Origin: Olivibacter sp. SDN3
Lineage (GTDB): Bacteria > Bacteroidota > Bacteroidia > Sphingobacteriales > Sphingobacteriaceae
Reading direction: 5' to 3'
DNA length: 64,000 bases
Assembly (NCBI RefSeq): GCF_014334135.1
Contig: NZ_CP060497.1
Location: 2,170,001-2,234,000 of the forward strand
Both the position numbers and the translations under genes were made by a program. Positions 8,992-17,197 of the stretch are shown here, piece by piece (the first letter of the stretch is position 1; every line of letters starts with the position of its first letter). The notes beneath the pieces were generated by a model that saw nothing but the letters and a program-made list of their open reading frames with translations, had not been told where the DNA came from and made no database searches.

Positions 8992-11900
8992 ATGAAATTA
9001 AAAGTAAGTGCAAAAGATCCGTGGAAGTATCTATTCCATCGGTTTCTTATTATGATGAAACTAGCAGTTTTAATAACGTGTGCGTTTGTGCTGCAGGCAG
9101 CAGCCTCCAGCCTTGCCCAGCAAATCAGCTTGGTAGCCCGTGACTTGCCTCTTGCCGAGGCGATGAAGTCGGTGCAGCAGCAGAGCGGCAGCCTATTTCT
9201 TTTCAAGGGACGTGAGCTGGCCAATGCGAAGGTCAATGTAGAAATCAAAAATGCGACGCTTGAAGAGGCGATGAACAAATTGTTGAAAGAGCTACCAATG
9301 GACTGGATATTAAAAGACCAGACCATTGTTATACGGCCATTGCCGTCAAAGCATTTATCGCCTGAACGCAAAACGTTAAGAAATACGCAGGAGGCCTTCG
9401 TGAGCGGTAAGGTAGCGGATGAATCCGCCGCTCCCATCGAAGGCGTAACAGTAGCCGTAAAAGGAACGACCTTACGTACCCAAACGGACGCTGAAGGAAA
9501 ATACCGATTAACCGTAAATGATGGTCAGACGCTGGTATTTACGGCTGTGGGCTATGCTTCTTATGAAATAACGGTGAAAAAAGAATCGACTATTAATGTG
9601 ACATTGAAGACAGCTATCGGCGATCTGGATGAAGTGGTGGTAGTGGGTTATGGTACCCAAAGGAAAGGAGATCTCACCGGTTCGGTTGCAACGGTAAGGG
9701 AAGCTGACATCAAGGCGACACCAATCGTGGCGTTAGACCGTGCTTTGCAGGGGCGGGCTGCCGGTGTACAAGTGACTACAAATTCTGCCAGGCCTGGCGG
9801 TCAAACCACTATCCGTATACGTGGTACGGGTTCCGTGAATGCATCGAACGAGCCCCTGTACGTGATTGATGGCTATCCAACGGGCGACTTAAATTCGATC
9901 AACCCATCGGATATTGAATCTATAGAGGTGCTTAAAGATGCCTCTGCAACAGCGATATATGGATCGCGTGGTTCCAATGGCGTTGTGATGGTGACTACTA
10001 AGCGTGGAACAAGCGGACAATCGCTCATTAACTTCGAAAGTTATTATGGCAGCCAATCGGTGACCAACAAGATCGACCTGCTAAATGCCAGGGAATACGC
10101 AGAATTTATTAATGAAGCGCGGGTGAATGCAGGTGGAAGTGTTTATTTTGATGGCTCTTCCCCTGACAGACCGCTTCCTTCTGATCTGAGCTCAGGAACC
10201 GATTGGCAGGACTTGGTTTTTCGGGATGCACCCATTCAAAATTATCAGTTGAGCTTTTACGGCGGTGGTGATAAAACCAATTACTCCCTGTCCGGAAGCT
10301 ACTATGATCAAGATGGTGTGATCGTAAATTCCAATTTCAAACGCTATACCGTTCGGGCGAATATTGACCGGGAAGTAAAGTCTTGGATAAAGGTCGGGCT
10401 TTCGATGCAGGGAGCTTATACACAAACGAACAATGCGCGAACAGAAACGGAGGGAGGTGCCAGTGGTGGCGTAACAAATGCGGCGATCAATTATGCACCT
10501 GTTTTTCCGGTGTATGATGCCAATGGTGTGTATCATAGGGAAGTTGGGCCGTTAAACGGAAATTTGGTCGACAATCCGTTGGGAATCGCTAATGAAGTGA
10601 CCGATATAAATAACACGATGCGCTTTTTGGCCAATGCGTATGCGGAGTTGTACTTTTCAAAACATTTTACCTTTCGCACAACGATAGGCGCGAACCTAGC
10701 GAGCAACAAGACGAATTTTTATGCTTCACGACTGATTGGCCTGGGCTTAAATTCTAATGGATCGGCCTCGGTGAGCAATGAGTTTGGCTACAATTGGTTG
10801 AATGAAAATACCTTAACCTATAAGCAGCTTTTTGCAGATAAACACGATGTAAATGCAGTATTGGGCTATACCGCGCAGGTTAGCCATAACGAAAACGTGT
10901 CGGCAGCTGCCGTAAATTTTAATGATGATTTTGCCAAGTTTAACAATCTTGGCGCTGGTGCAACGCTTCGCCCGCCTTCTTCCGGAGCTACCGATTGGGC
11001 CTTGGTCTCTTTTTTGGCGAGGATCAACTATGCTTATGATAGTCGTTACCTGTTGACCTTGACGGCACGGGCAGACGGCTCTTCCCGCTTCGGGCCGAAT
11101 AAAAAATATGGTTTCTTTCCTTCGGGCGCATTTGCCTGGCGCATTTCCAACGAACCTTTCTTTATGCAGAACCATTGGGTATCAGATGCGAAGCTGCGGA
11201 TCAGTTATGGTTTGACGGGAAATCAAGGGATTACCGATTACGCGTATTTGGCAACCATCGCCCAAAGCACAGCTATACTCGGCGGTGCAAATCCGATCCT
11301 CAGGGTTGGTGGTGTGCCTGCCATTATCAGTAATCTTGACTTGGGATGGGAAAGTAACCGGCAGCTGGACTTAGGTGCCGACTTATCTTTCTTGGAGAAC
11401 CGCCTGAGACTTAGCGTTGATTATTATAATAAGGTGACCGCAGATCTTTTGTTTTCGGTAAATGTGCCGCAGACTACCGGTTACAGTTTTTCCCTGCAGA
11501 ATATCGGGCAAATTCGCAATCGGGGTATTGAAATTACTTTAGGGGGAAGCGTAGGGAAGGAGGAAGGGCTTCAGTGGGACGCCGACTTCAATATCGCCTT
11601 TAATAGAAATGAAGTGATGCGCTTGGATGGTCGTCCGGAATACCTCACAGGGTCGGGTGTGGGGCACCTGCAGGTAGCTAACCCTAATCAGCTCAAAGTG
11701 GGTGAGCCTTTAGGCAATTTTTACGGAAGGATAGTCGATGGCATTTTCCAGAACGAACAGGAAGTGGCGGGATCTGCGCAACCGAATGCGAGTCCCGGCG
11801 ACTTCCGTTATCGCGATCTGGATGGGAATAATGTAATCAATGATGATGATAGAACGGTTATCGGTAATGGCTATCCGGATTTTATCGGGGGCTTCAATAA

Positions 11901-12369
11901 TACCCTACGTTACAGGGGATTCGACCTTAATATTTTCTTTCAGGGAAGTTTTGGAAATGATATCTTAAACTACGGACGTTTTGACCTGTACAATCTAAAT
12001 GGAAATAATAACCAAGCTAAAGATGTTGTTAACAGATGGACGCCGGAAAACCCTTCCAATGATATTCCCCGGGCAAACGCAGCTGGCGGGCAACGCATTC
12101 TCTCGACCTTTCAGATCGAGAATGGTTCATACCTCCGACTGAAGAATATTTCCCTGGGATATCAACTCCCGCAATCGTTTATAAACCGGCTGAACGGTCG
12201 ATCGATCCGTGTTTATGTGTCTGCACAAAACCTTTGGACCTGGACGGATTACACTGGTTTTGATCCGGAAGTGAGCCGCTTCGGCACATCGTCTATCAGC
12301 CAGGGGATGGACTATGGAGGATACCCTGCGGCAAAGACCTTTTTGGTAGGCCTCAACTTTACTTTGTAA
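8992..12369 (+). CDS. SusC/RagA-type TonB-dependent outer-membrane transporter with STN domain
   Basis: A 1125-residue glycan or peptide importer of the outer membrane. After a signal sequence (cleaved near LAQQ; an alternative Met at 9052 gives a more usual signal length) comes an STN signalling domain (about 45-110). A carboxypeptidase-like beta domain follows (about 135-210), then the TonB box and plug starting DLDEVVVVGYGTQRKGDLTG, with the SusC hallmark VLKDASATAIYGSRGSNGV. The rest is the 22-strand barrel ending in FLVGLNFTL. The STN domain explains the sigma/FecR pair upstream: ligand binding signals through FecR. It pairs with the SusD gene 14 bp downstream. The substrate is unknown. 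Confidence 0.96.
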   Translation: MKLKVSAKDPWKYLFHRFLIMMKLAVLITCAFVLQAAASSLAQQISLVARDLPLAEAMKSVQQQSGSLFLFKGRELANAKVNVEIKNATLEEAMNKLLKELPMDWILKDQTIVIRPLPSKHLSPERKTLRNTQEAFVSGKVADESAAPIEGVTVAVKGTTLRTQTDAEGKYRLTVNDGQTLVFTAVGYASYEITVKKESTINVTLKTAIGDLDEVVVVGYGTQRKGDLTGSVATVREADIKATPIVALDRALQGRAAGVQVTTNSARPGGQTTIRIRGTGSVNASNEPLYVIDGYPTGDLNSINPSDIESIEVLKDASATAIYGSRGSNGVVMVTTKRGTSGQSLINFESYYGSQSVTNKIDLLNAREYAEFINEARVNAGGSVYFDGSSPDRPLPSDLSSGTDWQDLVFRDAPIQNYQLSFYGGGDKTNYSLSGSYYDQDGVIVNSNFKRYTVRANIDREVKSWIKVGLSMQGAYTQTNNARTETEGGASGGVTNAAINYAPVFPVYDANGVYHREVGPLNGNLVDNPLGIANEVTDINNTMRFLANAYAELYFSKHFTFRTTIGANLASNKTNFYASRLIGLGLNSNGSASVSNEFGYNWLNENTLTYKQLFADKHDVNAVLGYTAQVSHNENVSAAAVNFNDDFAKFNNLGAGATLRPPSSGATDWALVSFLARINYAYDSRYLLTLTARADGSSRFGPNKKYGFFPSGAFAWRISNEPFFMQNHWVSDAKLRISYGLTGNQGITDYAYLATIAQSTAILGGANPILRVGGVPAIISNLDLGWESNRQLDLGADLSFLENRLRLSVDYYNKVTADLLFSVNVPQTTGYSFSLQNIGQIRNRGIEITLGGSVGKEEGLQWDADFNIAFNRNEVMRLDGRPEYLTGSGVGHLQVANPNQLKVGEPLGNFYGRIVDGIFQNEQEVAGSAQPNASPGDFRYRDLDGNNVINDDDRTVIGNGYPDFIGGFNNTLRYRGFDLNIFFQGSFGNDILNYGRFDLYNLNGNNNQAKDVVNRWTPENPSNDIPRANAAGGQRILSTFQIENGSYLRLKNISLGYQLPQSFINRLNGRSIRVYVSAQNLWTWTDYTGFDPEVSRFGTSSISQGMDYGGYPAAKTFLVGLNFTL

Positions 12370-12383
12370 AATGCTATTAAATC

Positions 12384-13859
12384 ATGCAAGCAATGAAACA
12401 GATCATAATTTCAACCTTATTTTTAATAGCCTGCGCCGCGTGTGTGCCGGATCTAGACTTGGAGCGCGTAGATACCAAGTCTGTAAACACCTTTTACCAA
12501 ACTCCAGAAGACGCCAATTCAGCGGCAGTGGCCTTATATGGACAGTTGAGGGATCTCTATCGGGATGAGGTGATCAATACCCCAAATAACATCGCTTCCG
12601 ACGATGCCATACCTTTTTTAACCGGTAATGCCGATCGGGTGGCGCTCTGGAACTATAACCTGACGCCAGTAAATACTTTCGTTGGAGAAATATGGGCATC
12701 GGCCTATTCGGGCATTCAACGCTCCAATATCCTCCTTGCCCGGGTTCCTGCCATTGACATGGATGAAGACTTGAAAGGACAGTATCTCGGAGAAGCATAT
12801 TTTTTACGGGCCCTCCATTATTTTAATCTCGTTAGGTTCTTTGGAGAAGTACCCTTGGTGCTTGAGGAGGTAAGCTCATTAGCTGATATTGAAGTACCCA
12901 GACAGCCGATAGATGACGTGTATAATGCTATTGTGGACGACCTTCAACAGGCAGAACAATTACTCCCACTATCGTATACCGGAAATGATGAGGGCAGGGC
13001 AACCCGTGGCGCGGCGATGGGTCTGTTGGCAAAAGTATGGCTCACCCGCGCCGGTGATGATCCTGCCTCTTCCTATTGGGGGCAGGCGGCAGATAAAGCG
13101 GAAGAGGTCATCAACCTCGGCCTGTACGACCTTTGGGAGAATTATCAGGAGGTGTTTGACCTGGCCAACCGATGTGGGAAGGAGTCTTTATTCGAGGTAT
13201 TGTATATTACGGATCTGGCAGGGAATAACCTGGCTACCGGATATGCACCCCGTGGGGCGCCCATTGTACCCGGTAACGGAAGTGGTATTCTCCGGGTTAC
13301 TGGTAGTTTGTTTAATTTATATGAAGGAGCCGACGAGCGAAAGTCAGTGACATTCTTGACTTCGTATATAGATCCGTCGACAGGTGGACAGGTTGAACTT
13401 TCTGCAGAGAATCCCGATCCGGCGTTGGCGGTTTCTTTTTGGAAACTTGCTGATCTGACCGCAACACTTTCGGGGCAGGCAGGCAAAAGCTTTCCTTATC
13501 TTCGGTTCTCAGATATCTTATTAATTTACGCGGAAGCGTTAAATGAGCGTAATGGTGGGCCCACCGAGCAGGCCTATACGGCCTTAAATAGGGTAAGGGA
13601 GCGTGCCGGACTTCCGGAATTGCGTAACTTGGATCAAACTGCCTTTCGTGAGGCGGTATTGAATGAACGACGATTGGAACTTTGTTTTGAGGCAAACCGT
13701 TGGTTTGATATCGTTCGCCGCAATCGCTTGGTGGAAACCGTAAGGGGAGAGAATAGCTTCTCAAGGAACGCGAATATTCAGACTTTTAACCGCTACTTGC
13801 CCATCCCACAACGTGAGATGGACGCCAATGGCGCATTGACACAAAATGAAGGATACTAA
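12384..13859 (+). CDS. SusD/RagB-family surface glycan-binding lipoprotein
   Basis: A 491-residue lid lipoprotein for the preceding SusC. The lipoprotein signal ends at ACAAC; an internal Met at 12393 is an equally good start. TPR-like helices carry the family pattern AEAYFLRALHYFNLVRFFG, and later LIYAEALNERNGGPT, LNRVRERAGL, and LNERRLELCFEANRWFDIVR. The C-terminal YLPIPQREMDANGAL...QNEGY is the standard SusD ending. The stop overlaps the FAD-oxidoreductase gene's start by one base, so the two are translationally coupled. Confidence 0.96.
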   Translation: MQAMKQIIISTLFLIACAACVPDLDLERVDTKSVNTFYQTPEDANSAAVALYGQLRDLYRDEVINTPNNIASDDAIPFLTGNADRVALWNYNLTPVNTFVGEIWASAYSGIQRSNILLARVPAIDMDEDLKGQYLGEAYFLRALHYFNLVRFFGEVPLVLEEVSSLADIEVPRQPIDDVYNAIVDDLQQAEQLLPLSYTGNDEGRATRGAAMGLLAKVWLTRAGDDPASSYWGQAADKAEEVINLGLYDLWENYQEVFDLANRCGKESLFEVLYITDLAGNNLATGYAPRGAPIVPGNGSGILRVTGSLFNLYEGADERKSVTFLTSYIDPSTGGQVELSAENPDPALAVSFWKLADLTATLSGQAGKSFPYLRFSDILLIYAEALNERNGGPTEQAYTALNRVRERAGLPELRNLDQTAFREAVLNERRLELCFEANRWFDIVRRNRLVETVRGENSFSRNANIQTFNRYLPIPQREMDANGALTQNEGY

Positions 13860-15568
13860 TGATGAAACGGATAGGATTTAATGCTATTTCAATGAAAAAA
13901 AAGACAAAGCAGCTCATAGAGCTGGAGGCTACGGTTTTTAAGATGGTGGTTTTTATTGCTTTTCTAACAAGTTTTGCGTGGGGCTGTTCGGGCAGGGCTG
14001 GTTACGATATCGTCATTTATGGCAGCGGTTCCTCTGGTTTTATTGCTGCGATACAAGCGGCCGAATTGGGAAAATCTGTAGCGCTTGTGGAACCCGGAAA
14101 TCATATCGGCGGTTTAAATGTGGAAGGCCTCGGGGGAACGGATATCGACAATCACCCTGAATTTCAGAATAGTCCGGCTGTTGGCGGCCTGGCACTGGAA
14201 TTTTATCGGCGTATAGCCAATGAATACGGTGTCATAGACTCTTTTGATCGTTCGTTTCAGCAGCAGTTGAAAAACTCACATCTATGGCGCTTTGAGCCGA
14301 GTGTTGCGGAAAAGGTGATCAACAAATGGTTGGGTGAATATGATATACAAGTGTACACGGGCGAAAGGCTTTCGGAAGATCCGGAGGCCGTACGCAGCAA
14401 TGGTTCAAGAATCTTGTCATTTAAAACAGAAAGCGGTACTACCTTTAAGGGCAAAGTATTTATTGATGCGACATTGGAAGGCGATTTGTTGGCCGCTGCG
14501 GGTATTTCGACGGTGGTAGGTAGAGAGTCGAATCAGACATATAGCGAGACGCGTAATGGCATTCGGGCAGAAACCACTCATGGGCAGTTTGCCGTGGATG
14601 TGGATCCCTATCTTGTGCCGGGCGACTCCACAAGCGGTTTAATCCCGACCATTCGCGATGAACCTTTGGGTGAGCCGGGAAGTCGAGACCATCGCCTACA
14701 GGCTTATTGCTTTCGGGTGTGCCTCAGTCAAGACCCAGAAAACCAAATTCCATTTCGCAAACCGGATAATTACGATCGGACCCACTATGAGATTTATGTG
14801 CGGTACTTAAAATCTGGGGGAAAACTGTATCGTCCTCGGGTCAATATACCTCATGGAAAAACAGACCTGAACGGAGGAGGGGATCTGACGCACAACCTCT
14901 ATGGAATGAATTATGAATACCCAACCGGTAACTATGAAAAAAGACAAGAGATTCTGCAGTATCATCGGGATTATACTGAAGGGCTTTTTTATTTTTTGGC
15001 TCATGATGACGAAATTGGGCAGATAGCACCGGATCTGCAGCAAGCTTGGGCGTCTTGGGGCTTGGCAAAGGACGAATTTACAGACAACAATGGCTGGCCA
15101 CGTATGCTCTATGTGCGCGATGCGAGAAGGATGGTTTCTGACTATGTGATCACCGAACACCATGTAAGCAGAGAGAATGGTATTGCAGTGGAAGATCCTG
15201 TAGCCTTAGCTTATTGGCCAGCCGACGTGCATAGTGTCCGTAGAATTGTCAGGAACGGTAAGGCTTATAATGAAGGCTTTGTGTTTGGAGGCGAATGGTG
15301 GAAGCCACTTGGGATAGCATACCGCGCATTGGTACCGAAGAAGAAGGAATGTACAAACTTGATTGCTCCGACCTGTCCATCATCCTCTCATATTGCCTAT
15401 GGTGCGATCCGTATAGAATTCACATTTATGGCACTGGGACAGGCGGCTGCTACTGCGGCTTCGCTGGCGATAGATGGCGGTTTTGACGTACAGGAGGTGC
15501 CTTATAATAAATTGCAGGGAATTTTGCTAAAACAAGGTCAGGTATTACAGTTGAATGAAGGATATTAG
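13859..15568 (+). CDS. Secreted FAD-dependent oxidoreductase (FAD_oxidored family)
   Basis: A 569-residue protein often annotated as 'xanthan lyase'-like FAD oxidoreductase. A Rossmann motif IYGSGSSGFIAAIQ (GxGxxG at residues 55-60) and LVEPGNHIGGLNVEGLGGTD bind FAD. Later blocks are VFIDATLEGDLLAAAGI, RDARRMVSDYVITEHH and SHIAYGAIRIEFTFMALGQ. A lipoprotein-type signal precedes it (SFAWGC, Cys 43), so it is likely exported and lipidated. The start is uncertain: ATGs at 13859, 13862 and 13892 are all in frame, and the last gives a better signal length. It is coupled to susD by a one-base overlap, so it presumably acts on the ligand imported by this locus. The substrate is not predictable. Confidence 0.85.
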   Translation: MMKRIGFNAISMKKKTKQLIELEATVFKMVVFIAFLTSFAWGCSGRAGYDIVIYGSGSSGFIAAIQAAELGKSVALVEPGNHIGGLNVEGLGGTDIDNHPEFQNSPAVGGLALEFYRRIANEYGVIDSFDRSFQQQLKNSHLWRFEPSVAEKVINKWLGEYDIQVYTGERLSEDPEAVRSNGSRILSFKTESGTTFKGKVFIDATLEGDLLAAAGISTVVGRESNQTYSETRNGIRAETTHGQFAVDVDPYLVPGDSTSGLIPTIRDEPLGEPGSRDHRLQAYCFRVCLSQDPENQIPFRKPDNYDRTHYEIYVRYLKSGGKLYRPRVNIPHGKTDLNGGGDLTHNLYGMNYEYPTGNYEKRQEILQYHRDYTEGLFYFLAHDDEIGQIAPDLQQAWASWGLAKDEFTDNNGWPRMLYVRDARRMVSDYVITEHHVSRENGIAVEDPVALAYWPADVHSVRRIVRNGKAYNEGFVFGGEWWKPLGIAYRALVPKKKECTNLIAPTCPSSSHIAYGAIRIEFTFMALGQAAATAASLAIDGGFDVQEVPYNKLQGILLKQGQVLQLNEGY

Positions 15569-15604
15569 CTAAAGGTCTATTGCATTTATTCACTCAAAAA
15601 CAAG

Positions 15605-15642
15605 AACGTCCGGCCTTTGGGGTGCCAGACGTTTCTTTTTTT
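15605..15642 (+). terminator. Intrinsic terminator after the SusC/D-oxidoreductase operon
   Basis: AACGTC-C-GGC pairs with GCC-A-GACGTT around a 9-nt loop, followed by a TTTCTTTTTTT tract. It lies 36 bp after the oxidoreductase stop codon. The hairpin is the first part of a longer repeat that recurs at 21481. Confidence 0.85.
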
Positions 15643-15695
15643 AATCAACCTAAACCTATCTGTAAATTATCAAAAGCTATGCCAAGTGGTTTTGT
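15605..15695 (+). repeat. Dispersed intergenic repeat, copy A (terminator plus conserved tail)
   Basis: The terminator hairpin and T-tract are followed by AATCAACCTAAACCTATC. A less conserved part (ATCAAA.GC.ATGCCA, then a T-rich TTTTGT stretch) follows. The copy at 21481-21570 shows the same order and nearly the same bases, and the 18-base tail is identical. The rest of the 15569-15952 gap holds only AT-rich DNA with no gene. Confidence 0.6.
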
Positions 15696-15952
15696 ATCTG
15701 GTAACATTTTTGTTAAATAAGTCAAATTGATTGTAAGCCTATATACCAACAGCGGAAGATGCTGCTACAAGTGTTTCGATGATCAATTTTTAGATAAAAA
15801 ATCGAAAAATTGATACATTTTTCCGACACTGTATTTCTTTTAGATCCCATCTTTGGAACATGTTTTTCAACAGCATATTACGAGTGCTTGGAAGAACGTA
15901 GAATTTTTCAAGAATTAAATTTTTATTGTGCAGCTGCATTTGCCAAATAAGC

Positions 15953-17032
15953 ATGAACGAAACAATATCCAAGCCGTATCTTTTAAAAAGCAAACCACAC
16001 TTTACAATTTTAGATGGCCTTCGGGGAATCGCCGCTGTTGCTGTGGTTATTTATCACTTCATGGAAATTGCGGTTCCGGACTACCATGATAGTTTTATTG
16101 CACATGCCCATTTGGCTGTTGATTTTTTCTTCTGTTTATCGGGTTTCGTGATTGCTTATGCTTACGACCATAAGTTACAGCGCATCGGTGTGATGAACTT
16201 TTTCAAGCTGCGGCTGATACGCTTGCACCCGCTAGTGATCATTGGTTCAATCATTGGTCTTTTAGCATTTGTTTTTGATCCCTTCAGCGATTTATATGAA
16301 GCTTACTCCGAAAAAACTTTTTTGATGTTTTTAACATCATGCCTCATGATACCTTACCCACTGGTACACGAGCGGTATTTTAATCTTTTTCACCTCAACC
16401 CACCAACTTGGTCTTTATTCTGGGAATACCTTGCTAATATTTGTTATGCTTTCTTTCTTGTTAAGATGCGTAATAAAATGCTTTTGGGTTTGACGGTACT
16501 TGCAGCGGTGGCTCTCTGTTATGAGGCCTACAAGTCTGATGGTTTAGCGGTGGGATGGGGAGGTGACAATTTTGCCGGTGGAGGTATAAGGATCTTCTAT
16601 TCTTTTATAGTGGGCATTTTACTCTATCGCTCCAATTGGAAAATTACCTCGAAGCTCGGCTTTATGAGCTTGGGTGTTTTATTGGTAGCCGTGTTTTTTA
16701 TTCCGTTTAACGAAAAATTGAACTGGATAGCGGATCTGCTAGTTGTTTTGTTTTACTTCCCTTTTCTCGTGGTATTGGGTGCGGGCGCCCGATTAGATCC
16801 GAAGTGCACTAAAATCTGCAAGTTTTCCGGTGAAATCTCTTATCCCATTTATATGATCCACTATCCATTTATTTGGCTATTTATGAGTTACGTTGAAAAA
16901 AAACAGCCCGATATGGATCAAATGAATATGATTATACTGATTGGTGTAGCGCTATTAGTCGCTTTGGCATACGGTGTTTTGATACTATTAGACCTTCCGA
17001 TTCGTAAGCGGATAAAAAATAGAATGAAATAG
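15953..17032 (+). CDS. Membrane-bound acyltransferase (acyltransferase-3 / OafA family)
   Basis: A 359-residue integral membrane protein of the family that O-acetylates or otherwise acylates surface sugars. The N-terminal motif LDGLRGIAAVAVVIYHFMEI holds the family's R and catalytic His. HLAVDFFFCLSGFVIAYAY and KLRLIRLHPLV follow, and about ten hydrophobic helices extend to the end. I chose ATG 15953; an upstream extension would need a TTG at 15926 with no added conservation. The gene stands alone between a terminator upstream and the siderophore receptor downstream. Its acceptor is unknown. Confidence 0.88.
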   Translation: MNETISKPYLLKSKPHFTILDGLRGIAAVAVVIYHFMEIAVPDYHDSFIAHAHLAVDFFFCLSGFVIAYAYDHKLQRIGVMNFFKLRLIRLHPLVIIGSIIGLLAFVFDPFSDLYEAYSEKTFLMFLTSCLMIPYPLVHERYFNLFHLNPPTWSLFWEYLANICYAFFLVKMRNKMLLGLTVLAAVALCYEAYKSDGLAVGWGGDNFAGGGIRIFYSFIVGILLYRSNWKITSKLGFMSLGVLLVAVFFIPFNEKLNWIADLLVVLFYFPFLVVLGAGARLDPKCTKICKFSGEISYPIYMIHYPFIWLFMSYVEKKQPDMDQMNMIILIGVALLVALAYGVLILLDLPIRKRIKNRMK

Positions 17033-17139
17033 CTTAATAGACGTCGATCTATTTAATAGCCGCCTTGCGGTAATCTATTCAATTCCGGCATGTGTTATAA
17101 ATAATCCGCTAAGTGTTAGCAAAGTATTGGCAGATCCCC

Positions 17140-17147
17140 TAAATTTG
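17140..17147 (+). promoter_or_regulatory. Candidate -7 box (TAAATTTG) for the siderophore receptor operon
   Basis: TAAATTTG fits the Bacteroidetes -7 consensus TAnnTTTG exactly and lies 50 bp upstream of the receptor ATG. No good -33 TTTG is found at the right distance, so a transcription start near 17154 is tentative. I could not identify a convincing iron-regulator site by eye. Confidence 0.4.
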
Positions 17148-17197
17148 CGTTATTTATAATCAATCTTAATAATACATAATTTCAACTGTTCATACTA

